Assembly (NCBI GenBank): GCA_009937205.1
Contig: JAACCR010000014.1
Span: forward strand, 1-41,841
Reading direction: 5' to 3'
From: Methanobacteriota archaeon
Lineage (GTDB): Archaea > Thermoplasmatota > Poseidoniia > Poseidoniales > Poseidoniaceae
DNA: 41,841 nucleotides
Every line of letters begins with the position of its first letter. Position 1 is the stretch's first letter. The notes beneath the pieces are model-generated. The model was not told where the DNA came from and ran no database searches. It saw only the letters and a program-made list of their open reading frames with translations. Shown one piece after another: positions 1-8,069 of the stretch. Both the position numbers and the translations under genes were made by a program.

Positions 1-1251
1 CAAGATTGTTACTTCAGTTGATCCACTTGCCCTAGCAACATCTCCCATTGCGGCCAGTTCCGCATCAGTATCTGTAGTAAAGCGATTGATTGAAACAATA
101 ACTGGCATACCAAAGCCCGCCATATTTCTAATATGTCTATCGAGATTACCAGTTGCACCAATTATTACAGCCTCAACATTTTCAGCAGCTAATTCTTCAG
201 GTGTAGGACGATATCCACCTCGCTCTCCAAAGGCGCCACCATGCAATTTCATAGAGCGCACTGTCACATTCATAACTACACAATCTGGTGATTTGCCCGA
301 ATTGGCTGCTTTGATATGCATGAATTTCTCAGCACCCATGTCAGAACCAAATCCAGCTTCAGTGACTACAATATCAGCCGCACCTAGTGCAATTCTATCT
401 GCGATGACACTAGAATTACCATGGGCAATATTTGCGAAAGGTCCACCATGGACAAATGCAGGATTTCCTTCTAGTGTTTGTACGAGATTTGGTAAAAATG
501 CATTTCTTAATAGTAGAGCCATTGCACCTGCTGCACCAATATCTTCTGCCTTGATAGGATGGCCTTCAACGGAAGGTCCGATCACAATCTCGCCAAGTCT
601 CCTTCGGAGGTCAGCATAGTCTCTTGCTAAAACTAATATCGCCATTACTTCGCTGGCAGCGGTAATATCAAATCGGTCCTGTCTTACATTTCCATTTGCC
701 GCAGTACCCAATCCAATTACAATTTGGCGTAATGATCTATCATTCATATCGATAACTCTGGGCCAACTAATTCTTTCAGTATCAATCTTGCATTCGTTAC
801 CAAATTTCAAATGATTGTCAATTAAAGCACTCAACAAATTGTGAGTTGAGGTGATTGCGTGCATATCTCCTGAGAAATGAAGATTAATGTCTTCCATTGG
901 CAATACTTGAGAATGTCCACCTCCAGCAGCGCCTCCTTTGATACCAAAGACAGGACCCATTGAGGGTTCCCGAATTACACAAGTAGCCATTGAGCCGATT
1001 GCACAAAGCGCTTGAGTCAATCCAATCGTGGTTACTGTTTTCCCTTCACCAAAAGGTGTTGGGTTAACTGAAGTGACTAATACTAGGCTCCCCTGAGGTC
1101 GATTGAATCTTTCACTAATTGCTTCCCAGGTGATCTTTGCCATCCCATTACCAACAGGAGTTAACTCGTGAGAAGAGATGCCCAATTTCCAAGCAATCGC
1201 TTCAATTGGTTCTAGAGTCGCGGCTCTTGCAATATCTAAGTCACTAGCCAT
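1..1251 (-). CDS. fhs: Formate-tetrahydrofolate ligase, C-terminus beyond the window
   Basis: This enzyme makes 10-formyltetrahydrofolate from formate, tetrahydrofolate and ATP in the cytoplasm, feeding one-carbon units to biosynthesis. The reading frame starts at ATG 1251 and is open to base 1, giving 417 residues of a family usually about 550-560 long, so the C-terminal quarter lies outside the window. The ATP-binding stretch PTPFGEGKT is at residues 64-72 and the family signature GIKGGAAGGGH at 103-113. A second signature-like stretch, VTVRSMKLHGG, lies further on. The gene is downstream of the flotillin gene on the same strand, 90 bases away, so co-transcription is possible but unproven. 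The family is mainly bacterial but occurs in several archaea. Confidence 0.95.
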   Translation of the reverse strand, partial: MASDLDIARAATLEPIEAIAWKLGISSHELTPVGNGMAKITWEAISERFNRPQGSLVLVTSVNPTPFGEGKTVTTIGLTQALCAIGSMATCVIREPSMGPVFGIKGGAAGGGHSQVLPMEDINLHFSGDMHAITSTHNLLSALIDNHLKFGNECKIDTERISWPRVIDMNDRSLRQIVIGLGTAANGNVRQDRFDITAASEVMAILVLARDYADLRRRLGEIVIGPSVEGHPIKAEDIGAAGAMALLLRNAFLPNLVQTLEGNPAFVHGGPFANIAHGNSSVIADRIALGAADIVVTEAGFGSDMGAEKFMHIKAANSGKSPDCVVMNVTVRSMKLHGGAFGERGGYRPTPEELAAENVEAVIIGATGNLDRHIRNMAGFGMPVIVSINRFTTDTDAELAAMGDVARASGSTEVTIL

Positions 1252-1341
1252 ATTGTTGCTTGCGCGCACAACCACCTTTCAATCTCTCGCTTAGATTAGG
1301 GGTCGAAACAGTCTTTTTCAGAGTGTTTGAAAGTACTCAAA

Positions 1342-2733
1342 TCACTCTTCTTTCATGTTTCCAAGGTAATCTGGAAGGTCAACACCAGCCATTGCCGCGA
1401 CATCGTGGACAGGCGGTAGTGACTTGATTAGAGAAGATACGAAGTTGGCAGTTGAACCGCCACCATCTCCACCATTGCCTGAATCCCAAACTGTAATCTT
1501 GTCAATCTTCAAGTTAGAGATTGCTTCAGTTTGTCGTGCAACCAATGCTTCAATCTTTTCAACCATCAATAATGTAGCAGCAGCCTTTGCATCGCCACCT
1601 GCGCTTTTTACAAGTTGTGCATATCCAGTAGCCTTTGCTTCCAGAACTGCTTGTTGTCCTGCAGCCTCTGCATTATATTTTGCAAGAGTAGCATCTGCTT
1701 GACCTTGTGCGATTAGGCGTTCTCTATTTGCTTCAGCAGTAGCAGCGATCTCAATTTGTTGCTTGGAGATTTCTTCACGAGCAATATCTTCAGCACGAAG
1801 TCTTTCGCCTTCCATCTCATATTGAGCCTTCTGAATATTGACTTGAGCCATACGCTTTGCAACTTCTGAACGTTGAAGTGCTTCAGCTTCCTTTTCTGCA
1901 AGGTCTGCGTTATAGAAAGCGATAGATGCTGCTGCAATGTTTTCACCTTCAACAGCAAGTGCTTCTTGATTATTGATGAATATACGCTTGTCAGCTTCTG
2001 CAGCCTTGACACCTTTTTCGGATTCGTTTAGATTATTTGCAACTTCAACAGTACGGGTTTTGTTAGCAATTGCTTCACCAGTCTCACCATCACGGCGAGC
2101 GTTTGCACGGTCAACATCTGCAGCTGCGATTGCGATAGCAGCAGCCTTTGCACCAATGGACTTGATATAATCAGCCACATCAGTAATATCTACAATGTTA
2201 ACGTTGATTAGATACAATCCAATCTTGTGTAATTCAGAGTCTACGTTTGTTGAAACATCTCTTAAGAAAGCCTCTCTGTCATTATTGATTTGTTCAATTT
2301 CTAGAGATGCAACTGTAAGACGAAGTTGACCGAAGATAATCTCTTTTGCCATGTCCTCTATTTCTGCTTGGTTCAATCCGAGCAGACGTTCTGCCGCATT
2401 GGCCATAATCGAAGGTTCAGTGGAAATACCGATAGTAAAGGATGAAGGAACATTGATACGAATGTTTTGTAATGAAAGAGCATGTTCAAGATTAATGCTA
2501 ATTGTCATTGGTTTTAGATCTAAATATGCATAGTGTTGGATTAGAGGCCAAACAACTCTTCCACCACCGTGGTAACAGGCGGCTGCCCCGCCGGCTTTGA
2601 CATTACCATATACAACCAAAATCTTGTCTGATGGTGCTAATTTATATCTTGAGGTTGCGACGTAAACCGTCCCTAATACAACTGCAACGAATAATCCAAT
2701 GCCTAAAATAAATAATGTGCCAGCAACTGCCAT
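1342..2733 (-). CDS. Flotillin-like SPFH-domain membrane scaffold protein
   Basis: A 463-residue flotillin homologue. Flotillins are membrane-anchored scaffolds that oligomerise and organise membrane microdomains. The first 26 or so residues form one hydrophobic anchor. The SPFH/band-7 domain covers roughly residues 30-200. A long Ala/Glu-rich coiled-coil region follows (about 200-400) with the repeated AEA/EAEA pattern typical of flotillins. The end has a Gly-rich linker and the stretch LPPVHDVAAMAGVDLPDYLG, which resembles the C-terminus of bacterial FloT/YuaG and eukaryotic flotillins. An NfeD-family gene lies 53 bases upstream on the same strand, the usual flotillin partner (compare yuaF-yuaG of Bacillus). 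The family assignment is strong; the cargo or process served here is unknown. Confidence 0.93.
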   Translation of the reverse strand: MAVAGTLFILGIGLFVAVVLGTVYVATSRYKLAPSDKILVVYGNVKAGGAAACYHGGGRVVWPLIQHYAYLDLKPMTISINLEHALSLQNIRINVPSSFTIGISTEPSIMANAAERLLGLNQAEIEDMAKEIIFGQLRLTVASLEIEQINNDREAFLRDVSTNVDSELHKIGLYLINVNIVDITDVADYIKSIGAKAAAIAIAAADVDRANARRDGETGEAIANKTRTVEVANNLNESEKGVKAAEADKRIFINNQEALAVEGENIAAASIAFYNADLAEKEAEALQRSEVAKRMAQVNIQKAQYEMEGERLRAEDIAREEISKQQIEIAATAEANRERLIAQGQADATLAKYNAEAAGQQAVLEAKATGYAQLVKSAGGDAKAAATLLMVEKIEALVARQTEAISNLKIDKITVWDSGNGGDGGGSTANFVSSLIKSLPPVHDVAAMAGVDLPDYLGNMKEE

Positions 2734-2786
2734 AGTAATCGTACAGCCATACTAGCACTCCTTTATGAGTGTTGACCTGTTTGGGG

Positions 2787-3422
2787 CTATTCTTCTTCAG
2801 TAGATGCTTTTTGATTGGTCACCGAAATCGATTTTACAATTACAGTTTCACCAATATGGTCAACCACTTGAATAAACTTACCAGTTTCAATTTTTTCGGT
2901 TTCATCGATGCTCACGGCGGAAACCGTTCTAAGTGCTCCAGTAAATTCAACTTGAACTTGTCCAGATTCTCCAGGGAATATCGTTTGGTAGACTTTCCCT
3001 TGTGAACCGATCGATTGATGGTATTTTACAGTGCCATCGGTTTCTAAACTTTTCATCATCTGGAATACTTTGCCGATTACCCACATTGAGGCAACACCGG
3101 CAATAGTACCAGCCAGAATTGCATATAGTACATTGTCATTTGTCTGAGATACACCTAATCCAAATATTCCAAACATCATCATGAAACTTAGGAGTCCTTG
3201 AATGGTTAGCATATGGAAAATTCCTTCAGCACCAACATCCAAGTCAACATCTAGTCCGATTATATCCATTGCTCCGTCTGCAACACCGCCGAGTAGAACT
3301 AATAGGAAATAAATTACAAACAAAATAGTTCCCACAATTGCGGAACCAGCAAATAATAAGTCAACGCCTGTAATTGCTCCCAAGCCTAAAAAATCTAAAA
3401 TCGAAGAAAAGAGTCCACTCAT
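2787..3422 (-). CDS. NfeD/YuaF-like membrane protein, flotillin partner
   Basis: A 211-residue membrane protein. It has hydrophobic segments at about residues 18-45, 70-92 and 97-120, followed by a soluble beta-rich C-terminal domain (about 135-205) containing IGSQGKVYQTIFPGESGQV, the pattern of the NfeD OB-fold domain. No ClpP-like protease domain is attached, so it is the short NfeD type (NfeD1b/YuaF-like) that accompanies flotillins. ATG 3422 begins directly before the first hydrophobic region. The flotillin gene follows 53 bases downstream, supporting joint expression. The pairing of the two families is established knowledge; that the two proteins interact here is inferred from adjacency. 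Confidence 0.85.
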   Translation of the reverse strand: MSGLFSSILDFLGLGAITGVDLLFAGSAIVGTILFVIYFLLVLLGGVADGAMDIIGLDVDLDVGAEGIFHMLTIQGLLSFMMMFGIFGLGVSQTNDNVLYAILAGTIAGVASMWVIGKVFQMMKSLETDGTVKYHQSIGSQGKVYQTIFPGESGQVQVEFTGALRTVSAVSIDETEKIETGKFIQVVDHIGETVIVKSISVTNQKASTEEE

Positions 3423-3448
3423 ATATCTGCCCCAGTTGTTGTGATTGG

Positions 3449-3703
3449 TTACTCCGCATCAATGTTGCGCTGTTTTTTAATTGGTTTGATGTACAAAATA
3501 TAGTAGTGGATGTAAACCACAGGCCCTAAACTCGCTCCAACTAAAGCACCGATTCCCCATCCGGGTAGTTCTAATCCATAACCAATAGTGCCAATAATAA
3601 ATAATGTAAGTAGCATCGATGCTTTTTCTAAAATCATTAAAATCGGATTAGAGCCGTTGTTGACTTTTTCCTTCATCATGAAGACGTCGAGTAATCCAGA
3701 CAT
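3449..3703 (-). CDS. Small two-helix membrane protein of the flotillin cluster
   Basis: An 84-residue protein I do not recognise. After a short polar start it has two hydrophobic segments (about residues 30-45 and 48-72) and a basic end (KPIKKQR), so it should be an integral membrane protein with a positively charged cytoplasmic tail. It sits between a membrane protein gene 9 bases upstream and the NfeD-like gene 26 bases downstream, all on the minus strand, which suggests one transcription unit of four membrane proteins. Its function may relate to the flotillin/NfeD pair, but nothing in the sequence says how. Confidence 0.75.
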   Translation of the reverse strand: MSGLLDVFMMKEKVNNGSNPILMILEKASMLLTLFIIGTIGYGLELPGWGIGALVGASLGPVVYIHYYILYIKPIKKQRNIDAE

Positions 3704-3712
3704 TTTGTTTCC

Positions 3713-4087
3713 TCAAAGTATCAAATCTGACCAAGTGATTTCGCTGAGAATAACAACGGTGAGGTATATTATTGCGATCCATCCAACAGCGTTTCTTCCC
3801 GGCTCCATATTTCCATCAACCTCAGAAACTGTTCCATCAGCATGTCGTATGAATTGTGTGCGTTCAGAAGTATTGTAGTTTCCATTAAATGAAAATTCCT
3901 TGATATTTTTATTTGATTGATAAATCATAAACACGATAGTACCGATGATAATCCCCATACTAGGTCCGAAATAGTCGCCTAATGCATCATTGAATTCAAA
4001 CCACATTGCTGTGGTCATGTATAATCCCAGTGCACCTGTTAGCATACTGATGGTTGATTTCTCCGCCTTGAACTTGAGACCTTCCAT
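3713..4087 (-). CDS. Membrane protein of unknown function, first gene of the flotillin cluster
   Basis: A 124-residue protein without a recognised family. Hydrophobic stretches lie at about residues 13-30, 42-57 and 99-118. A polar loop of about 40 residues between the last two contains RTQFIRHADGTVSEVDG. It starts at ATG 4087 and is the first gene of a run of four closely spaced minus-strand membrane genes ending with flotillin. It is divergent from the shikimate dehydrogenase gene, sharing a spacer of about 94 bases that should hold both promoters. Being real is supported by tight spacing and coherent membrane topology; no function can be assigned. Confidence 0.72.
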   Translation of the reverse strand: MEGLKFKAEKSTISMLTGALGLYMTTAMWFEFNDALGDYFGPSMGIIIGTIVFMIYQSNKNIKEFSFNGNYNTSERTQFIRHADGTVSEVDGNMEPGRNAVGWIAIIYLTVVILSEITWSDLIL

Positions 4088-4181
4088 GATATCGCCTATG
4101 TGAACTTGTTATTGAAACCTCTCCCCTTTTTGAGTGTTATTCGCGCCAAGTATTCAATTACTACCTACGCTGTGTATATTT

Positions 4182-5240
4182 ATGGCAGGTGTTCGGTATG
4201 CAATCGCAGGTTCGCCTGTAGAACATTCATTGTCTCCTTTATTATTAGCCATTGTACACGATCATCTTACTTCAATTAAATCAAAAATAACATCAGATTT
4301 TAAAATCTTAAAGTTAGATCTAGTAGATACTTCAACCATTGAAGATGCACTTGCTTGGGGATACGCAGGCTCAATGCCTAAATCATTATCTTGGAAATTA
4401 ACCGGTGCGCCATTTGGTAAATTTAGGACGACAGAGCTATTGGGAAAAGCGATTGCCGCTTCAGGAGAAATCCTTGACTGTTCTCCATTACTAGAATCTA
4501 AATCAATAAAAAGTTTGCAATTACAAATACAAGAGATGTCCGATAAAATGCAATCATTAGCCAATTCTAAACTTCCTAATTCTGTATTGAATGAAGAGAT
4601 TTGGATTAATTTAACATCGCCATTGAAGCATAAATTGGTTAGTAATGCAGTCTCTACAATTGACAATTCGATGGAGATCCTATCAGTAAATTGTCTTAGA
4701 TGGGATGGACAAGGTTGGTTTTGCGGTACATTTGATGGTTTAGGAGTTATATCGGCAGCTGATTACCATGGCATAGATGTTGCAAATGGTGCCATCATCG
4801 CAATACTTGGAGGCGGTGGTGCTGCTAGAAGTACTGCTCACGCCTGGAAAAATGGTGGTGGTAAAGTGATAGCCCTAGAAGGACGTCGTCCACTCTCGGG
4901 AGTAGATTGGATTGATGGCAAACAATACAATGGTAAAATTGATATCTTCATCAACTTTGATGGAGATGATATCGGTGATAACCAAGAAGCAAAGAATGCT
5001 CATGCTAAAGCGGAACTTATTTTTGAAGCACCATACTCATTGATGCAGGGAGACGCCGAAGAAAGAATTTCGCAGTTAGCCCAAGGTCCATTCAATGGAC
5101 GTTGGTTACTTGTGAGTCAACATTTAGAGTGCTGGTCTAATTTCTGGACTCCTCAATTAGGCGATATGCTGCCATCAGTTAGATTGCTATTGACTAAGCT
5201 AGCATATGCTGAAGCCATTATAGACTCATATACAAAGTAA
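4182..5240 (+). CDS. aroE: Shikimate dehydrogenase with an unusually long N-terminal-domain insertion
   Basis: AroE reduces 3-dehydroshikimate to shikimate with NADPH in aromatic amino acid biosynthesis. I choose ATG 4182 (352 residues) because the family's opening strand begins at once: YAIAGSPVEHSLSP, with the two substrate-binding serines at 16 and 18. The NxTxPxK motif appears as NLTSPLK at 143-149, with Lys149 as the expected catalytic lysine. The catalytic aspartate is D185 in TFDGLGV. The nucleotide-binding loop GGGGAARS is near 211-218. In typical AroE (about 270-290 residues) the lysine lies near residue 65, so about 80 extra residues are inserted before it. An in-frame GTG at 4134 would add 16 residues but fits the family less well. 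Confidence 0.88.
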   Translation: MAGVRYAIAGSPVEHSLSPLLLAIVHDHLTSIKSKITSDFKILKLDLVDTSTIEDALAWGYAGSMPKSLSWKLTGAPFGKFRTTELLGKAIAASGEILDCSPLLESKSIKSLQLQIQEMSDKMQSLANSKLPNSVLNEEIWINLTSPLKHKLVSNAVSTIDNSMEILSVNCLRWDGQGWFCGTFDGLGVISAADYHGIDVANGAIIAILGGGGAARSTAHAWKNGGGKVIALEGRRPLSGVDWIDGKQYNGKIDIFINFDGDDIGDNQEAKNAHAKAELIFEAPYSLMQGDAEERISQLAQGPFNGRWLLVSQHLECWSNFWTPQLGDMLPSVRLLLTKLAYAEAIIDSYTK

Positions 5241-5287
5241 CGAAGCAACCAAGAACAATGGCTTCCAGTTGCCACATAGTGGCAAGT

Positions 5288-8068
5288 ATGAAGCGATTTG
5301 TAAAATCATCAATTCTAATATTATCAATGCTGATAATTTCACCACTACTTCCAGTAGTCGGAGCCTCTCTATTGCAAGAAGATGATGATTTCCAACCAAT
5401 ACACCAAGGGATCGATTATCCCGTAGGATGGAGTGAAATTAATATCGGATTCGGTCCAAATTCACAGAGTTTTGAGATGATATACCCTGCCATGTCTGGA
5501 GGAGATGATGATGAAATGGCAGGTAACGGACCATTTCCTTGGGTTCTATTTTTTGGTTCTAGCGGCGAATCAATAGATGGGTATATGGAGTTAACAAATG
5601 AGATTGTAAAGCGTGGATATATTGTTCTAGTAAGTCAAGAAATGAGTGATTCAAATGATCTTTCGGAAGGCCTAGAAATAGCCCAAACTGCATTGGAATT
5701 AATGAATAATACAAATAACTCTCATTCGATTGTTTTGGGTGGTTTCGGAAATATTGATGTTAATCACTGGGCACTTGCTGGGCATGGTGTTGGTGCAATG
5801 GCCGCAACATCACTGTATCCATATTGGCTAGCGAGTGATGACGGAAACACTACACATGGGCCTAGTGGAATTTTTGCAGTAGGGGCCGACTTTTCATCTT
5901 GGAATCAAAGAACTGGATTGTTTTCAATGGCCGACTGGCAGCCACCTCTACCGAATACAGGTTTGTTCATTACAGGTACTGCTGATGAGATTGCACCTGC
6001 TGCAGATGCGATCAGCAGACTTCAATTAATCCCTGACTTTTCTTGGCAGATGATGCATCTATTGGGTGCTAATCATTACCAATTCCAAGATACAACTTCA
6101 ATTTTTGAAATAGGCGATGGTGAAGCTACAATGAGTAAAGAAGCCCAATTAGATTTGAGTTCAACCCATATTGTTGCATATTTAGATGCAGCATTAAAGG
6201 GAGAACACAGCCGCTTCCGTGATGCTTTCAATAGGCCTATTTCGCCAGATATTATTTCAGACCCTGATTCTTATGTCGTAGAAGACTTATCCTCCGCGGA
6301 ATGGCTCAAAGTAGGTGATGTTTGGTCAGTACCTGCCAATAATGAATCGGTTGGTCCCGCAGACACAGTTAATTTGAAAATGAACTGGACTCTTCGCAAC
6401 GGTTCGCAATATTCGCAGTTACCAAGTAACTGGAATGTGACAGTGGTTTGTGATATTGATTCTTCTTTGAATACAACAGAAGGGCAAGTTGACAGCAATG
6501 GAGTAGCAATTTGTCTATTCCCAATGGTTGATGTTCAGCCGGGAGCAAATCGTTTATTCATCAGTGTATATGTCGAAGGAGCGCCTTCTCATCGTCACTT
6601 AGACATCATGAGGACAGATTCACCATTGGTTGTTTGTACTCCCCCCGCCATTATTGACATACCGCAAAGAGGTAGTACACATGTTGAAAATGGGTTAATT
6701 GCATATGACCCAGATGGGCAGAGTGTCTACCTTGATAATGCAACATTAGTAGGACCAAATTCACAGCATTTCCATTTCCAAATAGATTCAGATAATCTAG
6801 GATTTACAGTGTTCCATAGCCTAGATGAAGAATGGACTGGCTTGAATAATTTGAGGCTGGATTTGAAAGCAGGTGGGCAAACTATTGATGAAGTAACAAC
6901 AGAAATAACCCTTCGAGTAATGCCGGTTGATGATCCTGCTAGTTTGATTAAAAACATTCCATTACAACAAATGGATGAAGATTCACAATCAATAATATTG
7001 AATCTTTCAGAATATGTATTTGACCCCGAGGGAGAGGAGATCGCAGGAATTGTAAACGAAAACTCATCTGAATTAGGACCTGTTTCAATCGTCATAGCAG
7101 ATGGTTTGGTTACCATTACACCACTAGCAAATCAAAATGGTGCAGTGGTGGTTCATATGTTGGTTGGAGATGGCTATAATCCAGCACTAACTTTGGATAT
7201 CCCAATCAATGTATTGGCGATTGACGATATCTTGATCACCAATAATTCATCATGGCAAATCAATGCAACTGAAGATGAATCAATTACTCTTGATTTGAAT
7301 GATTTCGCATATGATCTTGATGGCGATTCATTAACGTGGTCAATAGAGGGTGGCGAATCCTCAAAGTGTAGTTTTGTTATTGCTGGTAATGATTTGATAG
7401 TTAATATGAAACCAGACAAATATGGTACTTGTAATTCTCAAACGCTTAATGTAACTGATGGAACTACCAATTATTCAGATATACTGAATGTGACAATTTC
7501 ACCACAACCGGATTTGCCAACTATTAGCATTGGTAATGTCAATCTTCTTGACAATCTGGCAGCAACAGTTCAATGGGATATTATTGATTTAGATGGGGAG
7601 CAATACTCAGTTGTGAGTTTTTCTCTTGAAAACATCACACAAAATGTCACTTCATCATGCAGTAATGATCAGTCTCAATATATCTCCAAATGCGTTACTA
7701 TGCTTGTTTTACCACAGCAACATGATGGCAATATCACAATTACAATCCGTGTTACTGATTTGGAATTAAATCAAACGATAGGGGTTGAATATACCTTAGA
7801 TATGAATAGTAAACCACCTGTTGAAGAAATAGAGAATATTGAAGGTAGTACAATCTCTAGTGAAATGGTCATTGGATTAGTGGGTATTTTAGTTATTCTT
7901 ATTGTGGTTGTTCTAATCAACAAGAATTCAAATTCTAACGCTCAATTACTGCGCCAGCAAGAATCGAATGTTGAACAACAGGTTGACGCTGATGAAGTAA
8001 CTAATGATCAGCAAGAAGATTCAGAAACTAGTCCGAGTGGTCTCCTAGCAAGAGCTAAGAAAATCTAG
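5288..8068 (+). CDS. Membrane-anchored surface protein with a degenerate alpha/beta-hydrolase domain and cadherin-like repeats
   Basis: A secreted protein of 926 residues when started at ATG 5288; an in-frame ATG at 5258 adds ten residues before the same signal peptide (MKRFVKSSILILSMLIIS). Residues about 38-310 resemble a dienelactone-hydrolase/chlorophyllase-type alpha/beta hydrolase, with the acid loop GTADEIAP near 230 and a histidine in GANHYQF near 262. The nucleophile elbow reads GHGVG (165-169), glycine replacing the usual serine, so hydrolase activity is doubtful. Cadherin-like repeats of the DEDSQSI...DPEGEEI and DESITLDL...DLDGDSL type follow. One transmembrane helix lies near 859-878, then an acidic/Gln-rich cytoplasmic tail ending GLLARAKKI. 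It follows aroE by 47 bases and converges on the next gene with one base between stop codons. Confidence 0.8.
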   Translation: MKRFVKSSILILSMLIISPLLPVVGASLLQEDDDFQPIHQGIDYPVGWSEINIGFGPNSQSFEMIYPAMSGGDDDEMAGNGPFPWVLFFGSSGESIDGYMELTNEIVKRGYIVLVSQEMSDSNDLSEGLEIAQTALELMNNTNNSHSIVLGGFGNIDVNHWALAGHGVGAMAATSLYPYWLASDDGNTTHGPSGIFAVGADFSSWNQRTGLFSMADWQPPLPNTGLFITGTADEIAPAADAISRLQLIPDFSWQMMHLLGANHYQFQDTTSIFEIGDGEATMSKEAQLDLSSTHIVAYLDAALKGEHSRFRDAFNRPISPDIISDPDSYVVEDLSSAEWLKVGDVWSVPANNESVGPADTVNLKMNWTLRNGSQYSQLPSNWNVTVVCDIDSSLNTTEGQVDSNGVAICLFPMVDVQPGANRLFISVYVEGAPSHRHLDIMRTDSPLVVCTPPAIIDIPQRGSTHVENGLIAYDPDGQSVYLDNATLVGPNSQHFHFQIDSDNLGFTVFHSLDEEWTGLNNLRLDLKAGGQTIDEVTTEITLRVMPVDDPASLIKNIPLQQMDEDSQSIILNLSEYVFDPEGEEIAGIVNENSSELGPVSIVIADGLVTITPLANQNGAVVVHMLVGDGYNPALTLDIPINVLAIDDILITNNSSWQINATEDESITLDLNDFAYDLDGDSLTWSIEGGESSKCSFVIAGNDLIVNMKPDKYGTCNSQTLNVTDGTTNYSDILNVTISPQPDLPTISIGNVNLLDNLAATVQWDIIDLDGEQYSVVSFSLENITQNVTSSCSNDQSQYISKCVTMLVLPQQHDGNITITIRVTDLELNQTIGVEYTLDMNSKPPVEEIENIEGSTISSEMVIGLVGILVILIVVVLINKNSNSNAQLLRQQESNVEQQVDADEVTNDQQEDSETSPSGLLARAKKI

Positions 8069-8069
8069 T

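Noticed and set aside
86-619. Plus-strand ORF of 177 codons
   Set aside because: It is antisense to the formate-tetrahydrofolate ligase, whose family motifs are unmistakable on the minus strand.
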